A stretch of DNA of 64,000 nt from Bdellovibrio bacteriovorus (GCF_002208115.1 NZ_CP020946.1:1054001-1118000), one strand, 5' to 3'. Positions 50,940 through 61,173 are shown, counted from the stretch's first letter. Numbers and translations: made by a program. Notes: generated from the sequence alone by a model not told the origin.

Positions 50940-51263
50940 ATGCGTATTCTTTTGGCGACTTTGACTTTGTTGGCATCTTCAGCGGCTTTTGCCGGTAACC
51001 TTTGCACAAAATGGGAGCACAGTGACCGCTACGCAGCGGCGATCAAGGTTGTGGCGGCTCAAGAGGATTTCTCTTACGACGAACTTTGCACTTTCGCCAG
51101 AATTCTGGACATTGAAGCTCAACCGTCCCGCGTGATCACACCAAAAGGGGACGTGATTCCTCACGTGCGCATCCAGCTTCACATGGCTTATGAAAGCTGC
51201 CTGTACATGGTTCGTGACTCTGACAAAGTGATCACTTCCCAGCGCTGCTATTCTGGCTGGTAA
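50940..51263 (+). CDS. Small secreted protein of unknown function
   Basis: 107 residues, signal peptide about 1-18 (LASSAAFAGN), after AAGGAGGAATCAAA. The mature part has four cysteines (NLCTKW, ELCTFA, ESCLYM, QRCYSG), which could form two disulfides, and is otherwise helix-rich. No family is recognised. Possibly a periplasmic or prey-facing factor (inference). Convergent with the sirtuin gene, 3 bp away. Confidence 0.8.
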   Translation: MRILLATLTLLASSAAFAGNLCTKWEHSDRYAAAIKVVAAQEDFSYDELCTFARILDIEAQPSRVITPKGDVIPHVRIQLHMAYESCLYMVRDSDKVITSQRCYSGW

Positions 51264-51266
51264 GTT

Positions 51267-51983
51267 CTAGGTTCCTTCCTGAAGGAACTCTGCAATAAAT
51301 CGAGGAACCTCCGTGGAGGCCGGGCCGACATAGTGCTCGTCAAACGCGGGGGAGATCTCGGTGTCTTTAAGATTGATTTCTATCTTCCTGGCTTTCCAAG
51401 CCAGCCGTACAAAGCCCGCAGCCGGGTAAACATTCCCACTGGTTCCAATCGAGATAAAATAATCCGCCTTGTCCAGGGCCGCATAGATTTCCTCCATGTG
51501 ATGGGGCATCTCGCCAAACCAGACGATATCGGGGCGAACGCCGCCTTTTCTGCCGCAAGCCGGGCAGGGGTGCTCCACCGCCAGATCCAGCAGCCACTCG
51601 AAATGCTCATCACAATGCAGGCAGAACACGCGATCCAGGCGCCCGTGCATGTGCAGCAGATTCTTTGAACCTGCGCGTCGGTGAAGGTTGTCGACGTTCT
51701 GGGTGACCAGCAGAAAGTTCCCCTCCCAAAGGTTTTCCAGTTCGACCAATGCCTGGTGGGCAGGGTTCGGGGCAAGGTTTGGCTCTTTCAGTTGAGCTCT
51801 TCTCAGATTGTAAAAGCGCTGAACCAAAGCCGGGTTGCGCGCAAAAGCTTCGGGTGTCGCCACGTCCTCGATGCGGTGATCTTCCCAAAGACCGTTCTGG
51901 TCCCGGAACGTGCGAATCCCGCTCTCGGCCGAGATGCCGGCACCAGTGAGGATGACGATGTTCTTAAATAGCCTTAAGTCCAT
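51267..51983 (-). CDS. cobB: Sir2-family NAD-dependent protein deacylase (CobB/SIRT5-like)
   Basis: 238 residues. NAD motifs GAGIS at 14-18 and QNVD at 95-98, catalytic His113 in HMHG, zinc cysteines 121, 124, 140 and 143. Tyr58 and Arg61 in FYNLRRAQL match the Tyr-x-x-Arg pair of class III sirtuins, which bind succinyl or malonyl groups, so desuccinylase activity is likely. The enzyme couples lysine deacylation to NAD cleavage. Cytoplasmic. Monocistronic. Confidence 0.93.
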   Translation of the reverse strand: MDLRLFKNIVILTGAGISAESGIRTFRDQNGLWEDHRIEDVATPEAFARNPALVQRFYNLRRAQLKEPNLAPNPAHQALVELENLWEGNFLLVTQNVDNLHRRAGSKNLLHMHGRLDRVFCLHCDEHFEWLLDLAVEHPCPACGRKGGVRPDIVWFGEMPHHMEEIYAALDKADYFISIGTSGNVYPAAGFVRLAWKARKIEINLKDTEISPAFDEHYVGPASTEVPRFIAEFLQEGT

Positions 51984-52105
51984 TATGCCTCGCGCAATTC
52001 AGGCCATGGGGACGGTCCCGAGAATGAATCCCAACCCCGCATTTTGTTTGAGATTTCAACTGATTTTCATTAGGATGGGGCGTTCTTAAAAGAAAGGCAA
52101 TTACA

Positions 52106-54364
52106 ATGGCTTCGAAAATCGAAACTACACCGGAAATGGTGCAGAACGTATACAAGAAGACAGCTGAAAGATTGGCTGTTGTTCGCAATCGCTTGAACCG
52201 CCCTTTGACATTGGCGGAGAAAATTTTGTTCGGTCACTTGGATGATCCACAGAACCAGGAATTGGTTCGTGGCGAAAGCTTCCTGCTTCTAAGACCAGAC
52301 CGCGTGGCGATGCAAGATGCGACAGCGCAAATGGCTTTGTTGCAATTCATGCTTGCAGGTAAAGACGAAGCGGCTGTTCCTTCCACAGTCCACTGCGATC
52401 ACTTGATCCAGGCTTACAAAGGTGCGGGCGCAGATATGACTGTTGCCAATGCAACCAACAAAGAAGTTTATGACTTCCTGGCGACAGCTTCTTCCCGTTA
52501 CAACATCGGCTTCTGGAAACCAGGCGCTGGTATCATTCACCAAGTCATCCTTGAAAACTACGCGTTCCCAGGCGGCTTGATGATCGGTACGGACTCTCAC
52601 ACTCCGAATGCGGGTGGTTTGGGTATGTGTGCTGTGGGTGTTGGTGGTTCTGATGCTTCTGACGTGATGGTGGGTCTGCCTTGGGAAGTTAAAAATCCTA
52701 AGCTGATCGGTGTTCACCTGAAAGGCAAACTGGGCGGTTGGGCGTCTGCTAAAGACGTGATCCTGAAACTGTGCGGAATGCTGACTGTAAAAGGTGGTAC
52801 GGATAAAGTTGTCGAGTACTTCGGTGAAGGCACGTCCTCCATCTCTTGTACTGGTAAAGCAACTATCACCAACATGGGTGCTGAGCTGGGTGCAACCTGC
52901 TCTGTATTCCCATACGACGAGCGCATGGGCGCTTACCTGAAATCCACAGGTCGTGATCAATTGGCGTCCATCGCTGACGGTCATAAAGACATCCTGTCTG
53001 CGGATGCCGACGTTGTGGCAAACCCAGGCAAATACTTCGACGAAGTTTACGAAATCGACTTGTCTGCTTTGGAACCACACCTGGTGGGTCCTCACACTCC
53101 AGACTTGGCTCGTCCTATCTCTGCACTTAAAAAAGAAGTGGCTGAGAAAGGTTACACAGTTAAGATTTCCTCTGCTTTGATCGGCTCCTGCACGAATTCT
53201 TCTTACGAAGATATCGGTCGCGCGGCGTTCGTGGCGAAACAAGCTATGGAAGTGGGCGTGAAAATGACGTCTCCGTTTCTGGTTTCCCCGGGCTCCACTC
53301 AGATCCAGAACACGATTGAGCGTGACGGCCAGATGGCAACGTTCAATGAAGTGGGCGCGACTGTTCTTGCGAACGCTTGCGGTCCTTGTATCGGTCAGTG
53401 GAAACGTGACGACATCAAGTCTGGCGAGAAAAACACGATCGTAACTTCCTTCAACCGTAACTTCCGCGCACGTAACGATGCGAACCCGGAAACTCTGGCG
53501 TTCATCGCTTCTCCGGAAATCGTTATGGCGTTGGGTCTGGCAGGTCGTTTGGACTTCAACCCGGCAACTGACGAGCTGGAAGGTCCAAAAGGCAAAATCA
53601 AACTTCAGGCGCCAGTGGCTCCAGAATTGCCGGCTAAAGGCTTCATCGCAGACACTGAAGGCTATCAGAAACCAGCAGGTGCAACCGCTCAAGTGGCAGT
53701 GAATCCTTCTTCTGATCGTTTGCAGCTTCTTTCTCCGTTCACCAAATGGGATGGCAAAGACTTCGTTGATCAACTGGTTCTTGCGAAAGCAAAAGGCAAG
53801 TGCACGACGGATCATATCTCTCCGGGCGGTAAATGGTTGAACTACCGTGGTCACCTGGACAACATCTCCAACAACATGCTGTTGGGTGCGGATAACGCGT
53901 TCACAGGTGAAATTGGTAAAGGTAAAAACCAACTGACTGGTGAAACAGCAGAATTCGCTCAGGTGGCACGTGCTTACCAAAAAGCGGGTAAAGGCTGGGT
54001 TATCATCGGTGACGAAAACTACGGTGAAGGTTCTTCCCGTGAGCACGCGGCAATGTGCCCAAGACACTTGGGTGCTTCTGCTGTTATCACGAAATCTTTC
54101 GCTCGTATCCACGAGACGAATTTGAAAAAACAAGGTGTGCTGGCTTTGACTTTCGTAAATCCAAAAGATTACGACAAAGTTCAGGAAGCAGACCGTGTTT
54201 CCCTGGTTGATCTGAAAGATCTGGCTCCAGGCAAAAACGTGAAAATGAACATCAGACACGCTGATGGCTCTGCTGAGACTATCGAGCTGAAACACACTTA
54301 CAACGCTGAACAGTTGAAATGGTTCCGCGCTGGAAGTGCGTTGAATCTGATCCGCGGTCTGTAA
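52106..54364 (+). CDS. Aconitate hydratase, mitochondrial (Aco2) type
   Basis: 752 residues, the usual size of mitochondrial-type aconitase. The three cluster cysteines are in [14 protein letters not shown] (Cys about 363) and ANACGPCIG (two, about 425-428). Substrate residues appear in HTPNAGGLG and SSREHAA near the C-terminal swivel domain. It interconverts citrate and isocitrate in the TCA cycle with a [4Fe-4S] cluster. Codon use is strongly biased, as for a highly expressed gene, which also explains the 699-residue antisense open frame. A strong terminator follows. Confidence 0.97.
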   Translation: MASKIETTPEMVQNVYKKTAERLAVVRNRLNRPLTLAEKILFGHLDDPQNQELVRGESFLLLRPDRVAMQDATAQMALLQFMLAGKDEAAVPSTVHCDHLIQAYKGAGADMTVANATNKEVYDFLATASSRYNIGFWKPGAGIIHQVILENYAFPGGLMIGTDSHTPNAGGLGMCAVGVGGSDASDVMVGLPWEVKNPKLIGVHLKGKLGGWASAKDVILKLCGMLTVKGGTDKVVEYFGEGTSSISCTGKATITNMGAELGATCSVFPYDERMGAYLKSTGRDQLASIADGHKDILSADADVVANPGKYFDEVYEIDLSALEPHLVGPHTPDLARPISALKKEVAEKGYTVKISSALIGSCTNSSYEDIGRAAFVAKQAMEVGVKMTSPFLVSPGSTQIQNTIERDGQMATFNEVGATVLANACGPCIGQWKRDDIKSGEKNTIVTSFNRNFRARNDANPETLAFIASPEIVMALGLAGRLDFNPATDELEGPKGKIKLQAPVAPELPAKGFIADTEGYQKPAGATAQVAVNPSSDRLQLLSPFTKWDGKDFVDQLVLAKAKGKCTTDHISPGGKWLNYRGHLDNISNNMLLGADNAFTGEIGKGKNQLTGETAEFAQVARAYQKAGKGWVIIGDENYGEGSSREHAAMCPRHLGASAVITKSFARIHETNLKKQGVLALTFVNPKDYDKVQEADRVSLVDLKDLAPGKNVKMNIRHADGSAETIELKHTYNAEQLKWFRAGSALNLIRGL

Positions 54365-54386
54365 GACCGGGATAGGGTTCAAAAAC

Positions 54387-54419
54387 AAAACCCCTGGTGT
54401 TTTACATCAGGGGTTTTTT
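54387..54419. terminator. Terminator after aconitase
   Basis: AAAACCCCTG/CAGGGGTTTT hairpin with T-runs, serving aconitase and the convergent radical SAM gene. Confidence 0.9.
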
Positions 54420-54429
54420 ATTTTTTGAA

Positions 54430-55506
54430 TCAATCAATATCAAAGCTGAGCTGATTGGTCGGACGCTTGAAGTTTTCCGACGACAGATGAAACTCTTCTT
54501 TGTTCAAGCCCCACTTGCGGCAGTAAATCTCAAACATCTGCTCCAGTTGATCGGCGCGAGCGCCCTCACCCCGCATGCGTGAGCCAAAGTTCGGATCATT
54601 CAGGCGACCGCCGCGAATGTCTTTGACGGCATTAAGCACTTTGTCTTTTTTCAAGGGTTCATGCACTTGCAGCCATTCGGAAAAAATCGGCAGGACCGTG
54701 GACGGCAGTCGCAGGGGAGTATAACCTGCAAACTTGGCTCCGGCGTCTTTCGCTCGTTTTAGAATCATCGGCATTTCATGATCTGTCAGACCGGGAATGC
54801 AAGGGGCGACGTTTACGCCCACAGGAATGCCCGCCGCCGCCAGAGTTTCAATGGCTTTCAGGCGTGCTTCCGGGCGCGAGGTGCGCGGCTCCAGCTTCGC
54901 CGCCAGATCCGCATTCAGGGAAGTCACGGAAATATAAATCAGAATCCCGTCATACTTTGCCATTTCCGTGAAGATATCCAGATCCCGTGTGATCAGCGCA
55001 TTTTTAGTAATCAAAGAGGCCGGGTTTTTGAACTCTGCCAGCACCTGCAGGCATCCGCGGGTCAGTTGCATTTTTCTTTCCAGCGGCTGATAGCAGTCGG
55101 TGATTCCGCTCATCATGATCACATCACCCTTCCACGAGGGCTTCATCAAAGCCTCGCGTAAAAGCTTTGGACCTTCTTCTTTCACATAGATTTTTGATTC
55201 AAAATCAAGGCCTGGGGAATGTCCCAGATATTCGTGCGAGGGGCGGGCATAGCAGTAAGAACAGCCATGTTCGCATCCGCGATACGAGTTGATGGAATAA
55301 GTGAAGCCAATGTCCGGGCTTTTATTCTGCGAGATGATCGTGCGGGAACTGTCTTTCAGGATTTCTGTGCGCAGCAGGGGTTTTTCTTCGTCCTGATAAT
55401 TGTCGAAGTCCTCTTCGGTGGCTTCATAGGTCAGGGAATCATAGCGATTTGAAAAATTGCTACTGGCCCCGCGCCCTTTGATGTCTTTGCGAAATTCCCG
55501 GCTCAT
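54430..55506 (-). CDS. Radical SAM protein (PA0069/SplB-like family)
   Basis: 358 residues. Cluster-binding cysteines Cys78, Cys82 and Cys85 in CEHGCSYCYARPSHEYLG, an unusual YARPSHE extension that marks the PA0069/Rv2578c family. Downstream are ITDCYQPLERKMQLTRG and the TLAAAGIPVGVNVAPCIPG strand. The family is related to spore photoproduct lyase but its substrate is unknown. Cytoplasmic. Opens with ATG 55506, SD-like GGGCATG lacks a clear site. Confidence 0.9.
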   Translation of the reverse strand: MSREFRKDIKGRGASSNFSNRYDSLTYEATEEDFDNYQDEEKPLLRTEILKDSSRTIISQNKSPDIGFTYSINSYRGCEHGCSYCYARPSHEYLGHSPGLDFESKIYVKEEGPKLLREALMKPSWKGDVIMMSGITDCYQPLERKMQLTRGCLQVLAEFKNPASLITKNALITRDLDIFTEMAKYDGILIYISVTSLNADLAAKLEPRTSRPEARLKAIETLAAAGIPVGVNVAPCIPGLTDHEMPMILKRAKDAGAKFAGYTPLRLPSTVLPIFSEWLQVHEPLKKDKVLNAVKDIRGGRLNDPNFGSRMRGEGARADQLEQMFEIYCRKWGLNKEEFHLSSENFKRPTNQLSFDID

Positions 55507-55547
55507 GGGCGCCAGTATGGCACAGGAAAATAGAAATAGCCCTCATC

Positions 55548-56327
55548 TTAAGGTTCAGGCAGGCGCGGAGCGGAAAAATCCTGCGTCAGTGTCAGGCGGT
55601 ATTTGCGGGCAATTTGTTCCAGGGTGCCGTCTTTGTGCAGCTCAACCAGATAGCGTTGAATTTTCTCAAAGCGCTGAGGGTCAAAACTCTTTTTGGAAAA
55701 GGCGATGGAGTACGCCACGGGTTCGCCCAGTTCCGGAACCTCCCGCAAAGGGCTACGGGTCTTTTCAATCCAGCGCATGGCCACGTCGCGGTTTCCGTAA
55801 GCCAGGGCATAGTTTTTCTTCTGCGCTTTCAACAGCGAATTAAAGATGGTCTTTTCAGGCTCAATTTTAAAGTTCTTGTCGGCAAACTCGTGAATACGCT
55901 GCAGACTTATTTCGGTCATGGACGGGGCAAGCACTCCGATACGCATGTCCTTCAGATCCGCATAACTTTTTACTTTTTGGGTGGCTTCCGGAAGGCCAAA
56001 GAAAGAATAGCGGCCGCGGAAAAGGGTGTGCATATAGAATGCAGTTTCACGGGGGCCGGATCGTGACAGGGGACAGCCGATATCCGCCTGACCTTCTTTC
56101 AGCATGGTTAAAAATTTTCTTAGCGGCGCGAACTTGAATTTGCAGTGGGACTTTTCCAGAGAACAAAGTTTTTGCACGATCTCATAACAGGCACCACCAA
56201 TACCCGCAGATCCGTTATTGAAATAATACGGCTCGTATTCTTGGCCCACCACCACCAGGGCGTGGGCTTGGGGGGAACTCAATACAATAAGGCATAAGGC
56301 GGTCAGGGCGGCGGTCCATCGTCTCAT
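55548..56327 (-). CDS. Periplasmic solute-binding protein (SBP_bac_3 type)
   Basis: About 259 residues from ATG 56327 (TTG 56345 is an alternative). Signal peptide about 1-24 (SSPQAHALVV). The fold of polar amino-acid binding proteins is visible: YEPYYF, GGACYEIVQKLC, the mid strands KVKSYADLKDMRIGVLAP and the C-terminal LHKDGTLEQIARKY. No transporter genes adjoin it, so it could be a sensor-like binding protein or serve a distant permease. Ligand unknown. Confidence 0.85.
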   Translation of the reverse strand: MRRWTAALTALCLIVLSSPQAHALVVVGQEYEPYYFNNGSAGIGGACYEIVQKLCSLEKSHCKFKFAPLRKFLTMLKEGQADIGCPLSRSGPRETAFYMHTLFRGRYSFFGLPEATQKVKSYADLKDMRIGVLAPSMTEISLQRIHEFADKNFKIEPEKTIFNSLLKAQKKNYALAYGNRDVAMRWIEKTRSPLREVPELGEPVAYSIAFSKKSFDPQRFEKIQRYLVELHKDGTLEQIARKYRLTLTQDFSAPRLPEP

Positions 56328-56403
56328 GCTATCAGTGTATCGCAACCCTGATTGAATTTTGACAACCGCGAGGTCCAGTGCTAGTAAAGTGATTCTTGTG
56401 AAT

Positions 56404-56895
56404 TTAGAAGCCCAGATTCAGGATCTTTGGACCCACGGTCAACCAAACAAAGAAGCCGATAGAGTTAAACACAATCGCCAGGAACAGACGATTGCGGCTG
56501 GTCTTGCTTAAGGGAACTTCGTGGCGAAGCACACGATAACCCAGCACCATGGAATAGAAGTTACAGATCAGGGGCACCATCGTACAGCCAATGATGGCAT
56601 TCCACAGGGCTTTCTTTGCCAGGGCTTGGGTGTCATAGCCGCTCTCTGTAATAATCTGGACTCGCGGCTTCTCCTGACTTTCCATCAGCAAAGAAGCTTC
56701 CATGTATTCATGTTCCGGGATTTCCAATGTGAGTTTACCCAACAACTGACCAAAATGCGGAGCCACACCACGGGTTTGTTCATCCCGCACGCGGGGATGG
56801 AAGCCTTGTGAAGTCAGGTAAGACTTCACCACCTGGGCTTCAGAAAAATCAGCACAATCCATCAGAAATACATAGTCGGAGTTTTGTTGGCTCAT
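56404..56895 (-). CDS. DUF2007-like protein with two membrane helices
   Basis: 163 residues. N-terminal ferredoxin-like part (DFSEAQVVKSYLTSQGFHPR, then LTLEIPEHEYMEASLLM) resembles DUF2007, a putative signalling domain. Two hydrophobic segments (about 98-115 and 135-157) anchor it in the inner membrane. It starts 4 bp after the gene at 56900 ends, so they are co-transcribed. Function is not established. Confidence 0.75.
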   Translation of the reverse strand: MSQQNSDYVFLMDCADFSEAQVVKSYLTSQGFHPRVRDEQTRGVAPHFGQLLGKLTLEIPEHEYMEASLLMESQEKPRVQIITESGYDTQALAKKALWNAIIGCTMVPLICNFYSMVLGYRVLRHEVPLSKTSRNRLFLAIVFNSIGFFVWLTVGPKILNLGF

Positions 56896-56899
56896 GCGG

Positions 56900-58105
56900 C
56901 TATTTTACGCCGCCGTCCCAGACCTGTACACAGGCATTTTTCGAAACTTTACGATCCGCGATCCAGGGAAAGACCTGCTTCATTCCAAAGAAGCTGTCCA
57001 TACCCGAGGTGTAATGGAATTGCTTCAGTTGGGAGGTTCGCGCATTGAACTTTTTTGGAAACAGCACGGCCTCAGTGGCAATGCGAAGGGTGTTTTCCCA
57101 GATGTCCTGTTCTTCCTTGCTGGGCTTTGCCCCACTCCAGAACGGTTTGTTTTTGTCTGAAGGCGGGCACAGGGCGTGGGCCAGCGGGCCGTTTTTCTGT
57201 CCGTTGTGGGTCTTCATCCAAAGGTTGAACTGTGACGGGGTCGTGACCACTTTCGCCAGATCACTTTTTCCGCCGTGGTGAGAACCTTTGATAAATTCCT
57301 TGTGCCGGCTTTCCGTGTTGGCGCGATTCACGGCAATCTTAGCCACCGCCATCGGATAGTGCAGACCGTGCTTGTAACAGCGGGCCATCTCGGCATACAT
57401 CGTGCGCGCCAGAGCATCGACGGTGATCAGGTCCTGTTGGGTCATCATTTTGCCGTCTTCACGGGTGACTTTGGGAACAGCCTGTTTTTTCAGATGAGGC
57501 AGAACATAGGAATCAAACGGATTTTCGCCCTTATAGGCCGCTGGCGGATTTTTCGGATTGATCACGCAAGCACCCACCGAGTCTTTTAATGCCTTGGCCG
57601 TTTCTTTGACACCTTTGTTGGCAATAGCGGACTGAATTCCGGAAAGGCTTTTTTGAACCTCTTTGGCACCGCCACCAGTTGTGGATTTTTGCATCGGGGG
57701 ACAGTATTCGGATTTGTCGTCAGCAGCGCCATAGACGGCTTTGGTTTTACTGCGGCTGACATACGCGGCATCTACCCAGCCGGTGCCTTGCTGAGTGTAA
57801 GTGATCCCGTCCCGTTCCCGCACGTAAGAGTACTTGATTTGCACGTACTCTTCCATTTGCATGGTGCCGGTGTAGGGGTCTTCCACTTTCATTTTGCGGG
57901 GTTTGGAGATCACTTCCACGGACGCATCGCGATCTGGCCACCCCACCGGGCGACAACTGGGGTCGGCTGAACAGTTTTTCCAGTTCATTCCGGGTTTGTT
58001 AAATACGGAAAGAATCTGGTCTTCTTCCAGATCAAGATAGGCTTTGCCATCAGCCCAGGCATTCACCGATGTCGTCATTAAAAGCAAAAGGGCAATAAAA
58101 CGCAT
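56900..58105 (-). CDS. Exported SleB-like cell-wall hydrolase relative with SH3-like N-terminus
   Basis: 401 residues with a signal peptide (about 1-18). Residues 25-115 look like an SH3-type domain (EEYVQIKYSYVRERDGITYT and GTGWVDAAYVSRSK). The C-terminal domain (220-395) has the SleB/CwlJ-like order: DALARTMYAEMARCYKHGLH, AVAKIAVNRANTE, then a TPSQFNLW stretch. Many cysteines. Likely acts on peptidoglycan, its own or prey, in the periplasm (inference). Possibly a lytic transglycosylase, but the catalytic Glu (in TMYAEM) is the only residue I can name. Confidence 0.7.
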   Translation of the reverse strand: MRFIALLLLMTTSVNAWADGKAYLDLEEDQILSVFNKPGMNWKNCSADPSCRPVGWPDRDASVEVISKPRKMKVEDPYTGTMQMEEYVQIKYSYVRERDGITYTQQGTGWVDAAYVSRSKTKAVYGAADDKSEYCPPMQKSTTGGGAKEVQKSLSGIQSAIANKGVKETAKALKDSVGACVINPKNPPAAYKGENPFDSYVLPHLKKQAVPKVTREDGKMMTQQDLITVDALARTMYAEMARCYKHGLHYPMAVAKIAVNRANTESRHKEFIKGSHHGGKSDLAKVVTTPSQFNLWMKTHNGQKNGPLAHALCPPSDKNKPFWSGAKPSKEEQDIWENTLRIATEAVLFPKKFNARTSQLKQFHYTSGMDSFFGMKQVFPWIADRKVSKNACVQVWDGGVK

Positions 58106-58197
58106 AAATCTATATCGTTCTATCGCCCGTGATCTTTAGAAAAAAGCGCCTGCATTCTCAAATTAATACGGGCTGTAGGTCAGGAATATGACGGATA

Positions 58198-59817
58198 TTA
58201 GCCTTTGATTTTTGTCGCCACTTCGATTGCGCAGTGATGAGCCGTCTCGAAGCAGGGATTCATCCAGTTGTCCTGATTGGCGAAGTGGATGATGCCGTTG
58301 ATCGACTCAGATGCTTTTTGTGGCAAACCATCTTGAATCAGGCCTGCACGAGAAAGCGGCAAAGCGTGACCCCAGCGGGTCAAGCGGATGCCGTGCACGT
58401 CGTTCATGCCAAGATTCATGGTTTGCAGAATCGGTTCTACATCCTGCAGATATTTGGCTTTGTATTTGTCATGGGAAGCCGGGTTGAACAGGAACTGACG
58501 GGCCCCATCGTAAGGGATGCCGTGATAAAGCGTCAGGACGCTGTGATCGACTTTTTCTTCCTGTGCCCAGGTGCCAAAACAGATATCAGTGAAGCTGCGG
58601 TCCCCACGTTTCATCGGAGTCGGGGACGGCGGTACTTGGCCTTTCAGGCAGTAAAGTTCATAGCTGGGGCTTTGGAAGTTCTTTTTCGTCAGGATGTTAC
58701 CTACCAAGTACGCGCGGTAAGGAAGCATGGTGATCGCGTCCGCCTGATCTTTCGGCATCTGCGGCAACAGGCGTTTTGCAACGAATTTCTGGCAGGCCAT
58801 CACAACCTGTTTTGCGCGGATCTTTTTAAGTGCACCCATCGCGTCTTCATAAAGAATCACGGCGGAATCACCTTCGGTGGTCACACGCAAAACAATGCTG
58901 CCTGCGCGCAGGGATTTATCGCCGGCCTCTTTGCGGATTCTTTGCGCCATCTTGTGAGCCACATAGGCGTTGCCGCCCGGATAAGCCATCAGTGTGCCGG
59001 TTTCCGCACAGATAAAGCCCAGATACTGGTAAGCAGACAGTTCATCCGTGGAACCGCAGAACGAGCTCCAGCCATACAACTGGAAGTACTCAAGCAAGTG
59101 CTTGTGCACATCGCCGAATTCTTTGGTCAGCCATTGTTCAAAGTTCAAGTGGTCGACAGATTTAGCCAGTTCGCCGTTATAGTCAAAGTCTGCTTCCGCG
59201 CCGATTTCAGCCAGGCGTTTGAAGACTCTGTTGAAGTTGTCTGCGGCGGCTTTGTCGGTGGCACCTTTCCAGAACGGGGAGGTGAATTTATTGTTGTAAA
59301 GAACTGTGGTGTGATCAGAGCTTTCACGGCGGGCTTTGTCCCAGATACCCAGCTCTGTCAGCAGACTTCCCAAGGGAGCTGTCTGATCTGGTTCAACCAG
59401 ATACGCGGCGCCCGTGGAATAGACCGAGTTTTTGTACTGCTCGCCCTTGGAGTTTCCGCCAAGTTTGAAATCCATTTCAAGCAACGCGATTTTTTTATCG
59501 CGCAGATAGTAAGCCGTGGAAAGACCGGCAATACCGCCACCCACGATCACGACATCCAGGTCCTCAGAGAAGGATTTGGGTTCGCCGCCTTTTTTCTCAA
59601 TATAGCCGTCGATGTTCCAGAAGGCATCGTGCGGGCGATTGATGTCATCACCATTGAAGTCGATGCTGTTGTTTTCAGAGTCCTTCAGACGCGCGATCGG
59701 CCAGTCATCCGTCAACTGGTCATTGACCCACTCCGAACCTTTGGCCAAAGAGGATGCAGGAAGAGAAGAAAGGGCTGCCACGGACAAACTGGTTTTTAGA
59801 AAATCACGTCTTTGCAT
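58198..59817 (-). CDS. Tat-exported FAD-dependent oxidoreductase (amine-oxidase-like)
   Basis: 539 residues. N-terminus MQRRDFLKTSLSVAALSSLP has the twin-arginine motif RRDFLK and an Ala-rich hydrophobic core, so it folds before export. The FAD dinucleotide motif GGGIAGLSTAYYL is at about 93-105, with the second part GVILY-like strands later. Amine-oxidase/flavin monooxygenase fold by general plan; substrate unknown. A terminator for the upstream secreted gene lies before it. Its antisense strand holds a 521-residue open frame, which I reject. Confidence 0.88.
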   Translation of the reverse strand: MQRRDFLKTSLSVAALSSLPASSLAKGSEWVNDQLTDDWPIARLKDSENNSIDFNGDDINRPHDAFWNIDGYIEKKGGEPKSFSEDLDVVIVGGGIAGLSTAYYLRDKKIALLEMDFKLGGNSKGEQYKNSVYSTGAAYLVEPDQTAPLGSLLTELGIWDKARRESSDHTTVLYNNKFTSPFWKGATDKAAADNFNRVFKRLAEIGAEADFDYNGELAKSVDHLNFEQWLTKEFGDVHKHLLEYFQLYGWSSFCGSTDELSAYQYLGFICAETGTLMAYPGGNAYVAHKMAQRIRKEAGDKSLRAGSIVLRVTTEGDSAVILYEDAMGALKKIRAKQVVMACQKFVAKRLLPQMPKDQADAITMLPYRAYLVGNILTKKNFQSPSYELYCLKGQVPPSPTPMKRGDRSFTDICFGTWAQEEKVDHSVLTLYHGIPYDGARQFLFNPASHDKYKAKYLQDVEPILQTMNLGMNDVHGIRLTRWGHALPLSRAGLIQDGLPQKASESINGIIHFANQDNWMNPCFETAHHCAIEVATKIKG

Positions 59818-59849
59818 GGCGTCTTGATAAGTCCGGGTCCGTAAACAGA

Positions 59850-59876
59850 CAAGAGGAGTTCTAGGAACTCCTCTTG
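59850..59876 (-). terminator. Strong hairpin between two minus-strand genes
   Basis: A perfect 12-bp stem CAAGAGGAGTTC/GAACTCCTCTTG with a TAG loop, following the gene ending at 59899 on the minus strand. The U-tract is weak (TTGTCTGTTT). Confidence 0.7.
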
Positions 59877-59898
59877 TTGAAAGGGTATTGAAAGCGTC

Positions 59899-60378
59899 TT
59901 AGTCCACCGTCGGAGTGTCACACTGAGGGACCGTGTAAGATTTTCTAAACAACAGCTCATATCTTTCCACATTGCGGTTGGAGATGCGCTTGTAAACGGG
60001 AATGTTCACAGTCAGTGGGTACGAGCCTGTGACCGTCTCCATTTTGCAGCGGCGCTGGTTGTTGTTCCAGAAGCAGTTTTCTACTTCGTGAGTGTAGTTG
60101 ATAGGCGTGGACAGATAATCGCGGTCGATCACGATGATCTCTTCACGGTCGCCACGAGTGCGGCTGACAGTGGTGTCCACGGGCTTCTGCGTGCGCAGAC
60201 GGTCCCCGTCCTGGCAGGCGAAGGTGTAGTCGATCGCGCGGCCCATGTAGATCGTTGGGGCCTTTACGATCGCATAGCGGTCACGCATGATCTCCTCCCA
60301 GGAAGAGTTGGCGTTCACAGCGGCAAAAGCAGGCATAGCGGACATCAAAGTGATCAAAAGAGTCATAATACGTTTCAT
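59899..60378 (-). CDS. Secreted protein of unknown function
   Basis: 159 residues from ATG 60378, after GGAGACCCCTGATT. Signal peptide about 1-20 (MKRIMTLLITLMSAMPAFAA). The mature part is basic and beta-rich, with cysteines at FACQDG, VENCFW, RRCKME and VPQCDT that could make two disulfides. No family is recognised. It is divergent from the HD-phosphohydrolase gene. Confidence 0.75.
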   Translation of the reverse strand: MKRIMTLLITLMSAMPAFAAVNANSSWEEIMRDRYAIVKAPTIYMGRAIDYTFACQDGDRLRTQKPVDTTVSRTRGDREEIIVIDRDYLSTPINYTHEVENCFWNNNQRRCKMETVTGSYPLTVNIPVYKRISNRNVERYELLFRKSYTVPQCDTPTVD

Positions 60379-60594
60379 AATCAGGGGTCTCCATTTTGTG
60401 TTCGATTTTTTTTGTCCTCTTTGCGCAAAGAGATGGAGGCAGCTTCTGGCAGAGCACATACTTTTCTCAAGTTACCTTCCGGTAAATGGGGGGTGTTTTG
60501 TGTTTTGACTGTTCCGAGAAATTCCTACCCTGACGCGGCGCCTTGCACGGATTCTTCATGCAACTGCGGAAACCATAAGGTAAGCAACCAACCC

Positions 60595-61173
60595 ATGAAT
60601 ATCGAAATGCCCATTCTGCCGGAAAATTTGAATCGTCCTGAAATCGTGGAAAAATCCTGGGTTGTGACCCTTTCTGGAAGCCGCTTTAGTATTCTAAAGC
60701 CGGATCCGGATGCGATCATGATCGAAGACATCGCCTGCGCACTGGCTCGTCAGGCTAGATTTAATGGGCATACCCGTTTCTTTTACAGCGTGGGTCAGCA
60801 CTCGTGCCTGGGGGCGGAAGTTTCTCCAACCAAAGAGATCGCTTTGCACATGCTTTTCCATGATGCGACCGAAGCTTATGTCGGGGATCTGGTGTCTCCG
60901 GTAAAGGCTTTGCTGCCGGATTTTGAGATTATTGAATCACGCATTCACTGGGCGATTTCCAAACGTTTCAACCTGGAATACCCACTGCCAAAAGTGGTGA
61001 AGCAGATCGACCGCCGCCTGCTGGCGACGGAAGTCCGTGACCTGATTACCAAGGACCTGAAGTCCTGGAATATTTCTGAAGATGAGCCGTTTGATTTCCC
61101 GATCATCCCTTGGCCGTCGGAAGTGACGGAAGCCCGCTTCCTGGATCTGGCAAAAAACCTGCTTAAAAAATAA
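60595..61173 (+). CDS. HD-domain phosphohydrolase
   Basis: 192 residues from ATG 60595; AAGG lies 14 bases upstream, so the start is not certain. The HD metal pattern is present: a first His in VGQHSCLGA, the paired HD in LHMLFHDATEAYVGDL (His-Asp), and a late Asp in IDRRLLATEVRDL. This is the YfbR/nucleotidase-like group that cuts phosphate from deoxynucleotides or other nucleotides. Cytoplasmic. Ends at a strong terminator. Confidence 0.88.
   Translation: MNIEMPILPENLNRPEIVEKSWVVTLSGSRFSILKPDPDAIMIEDIACALARQARFNGHTRFFYSVGQHSCLGAEVSPTKEIALHMLFHDATEAYVGDLVSPVKALLPDFEIIESRIHWAISKRFNLEYPLPKVVKQIDRRLLATEVRDLITKDLKSWNISEDEPFDFPIIPWPSEVTEARFLDLAKNLLKK

Noticed and set aside
52289-54388. 699-residue open frame antisense to aconitase
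   Set aside because: Mirror of a strongly codon-biased gene. The sense frame has complete aconitase motifs, and the antisense protein has no domain and is rich in Arg, Phe and Val in the pattern expected of such shadows.
58234-59799. 521-residue open frame antisense to the FAD oxidoreductase
   Set aside because: The minus-strand gene has a Tat signal and FAD motif; the plus-strand frame shows no domain and only reflects codon bias.
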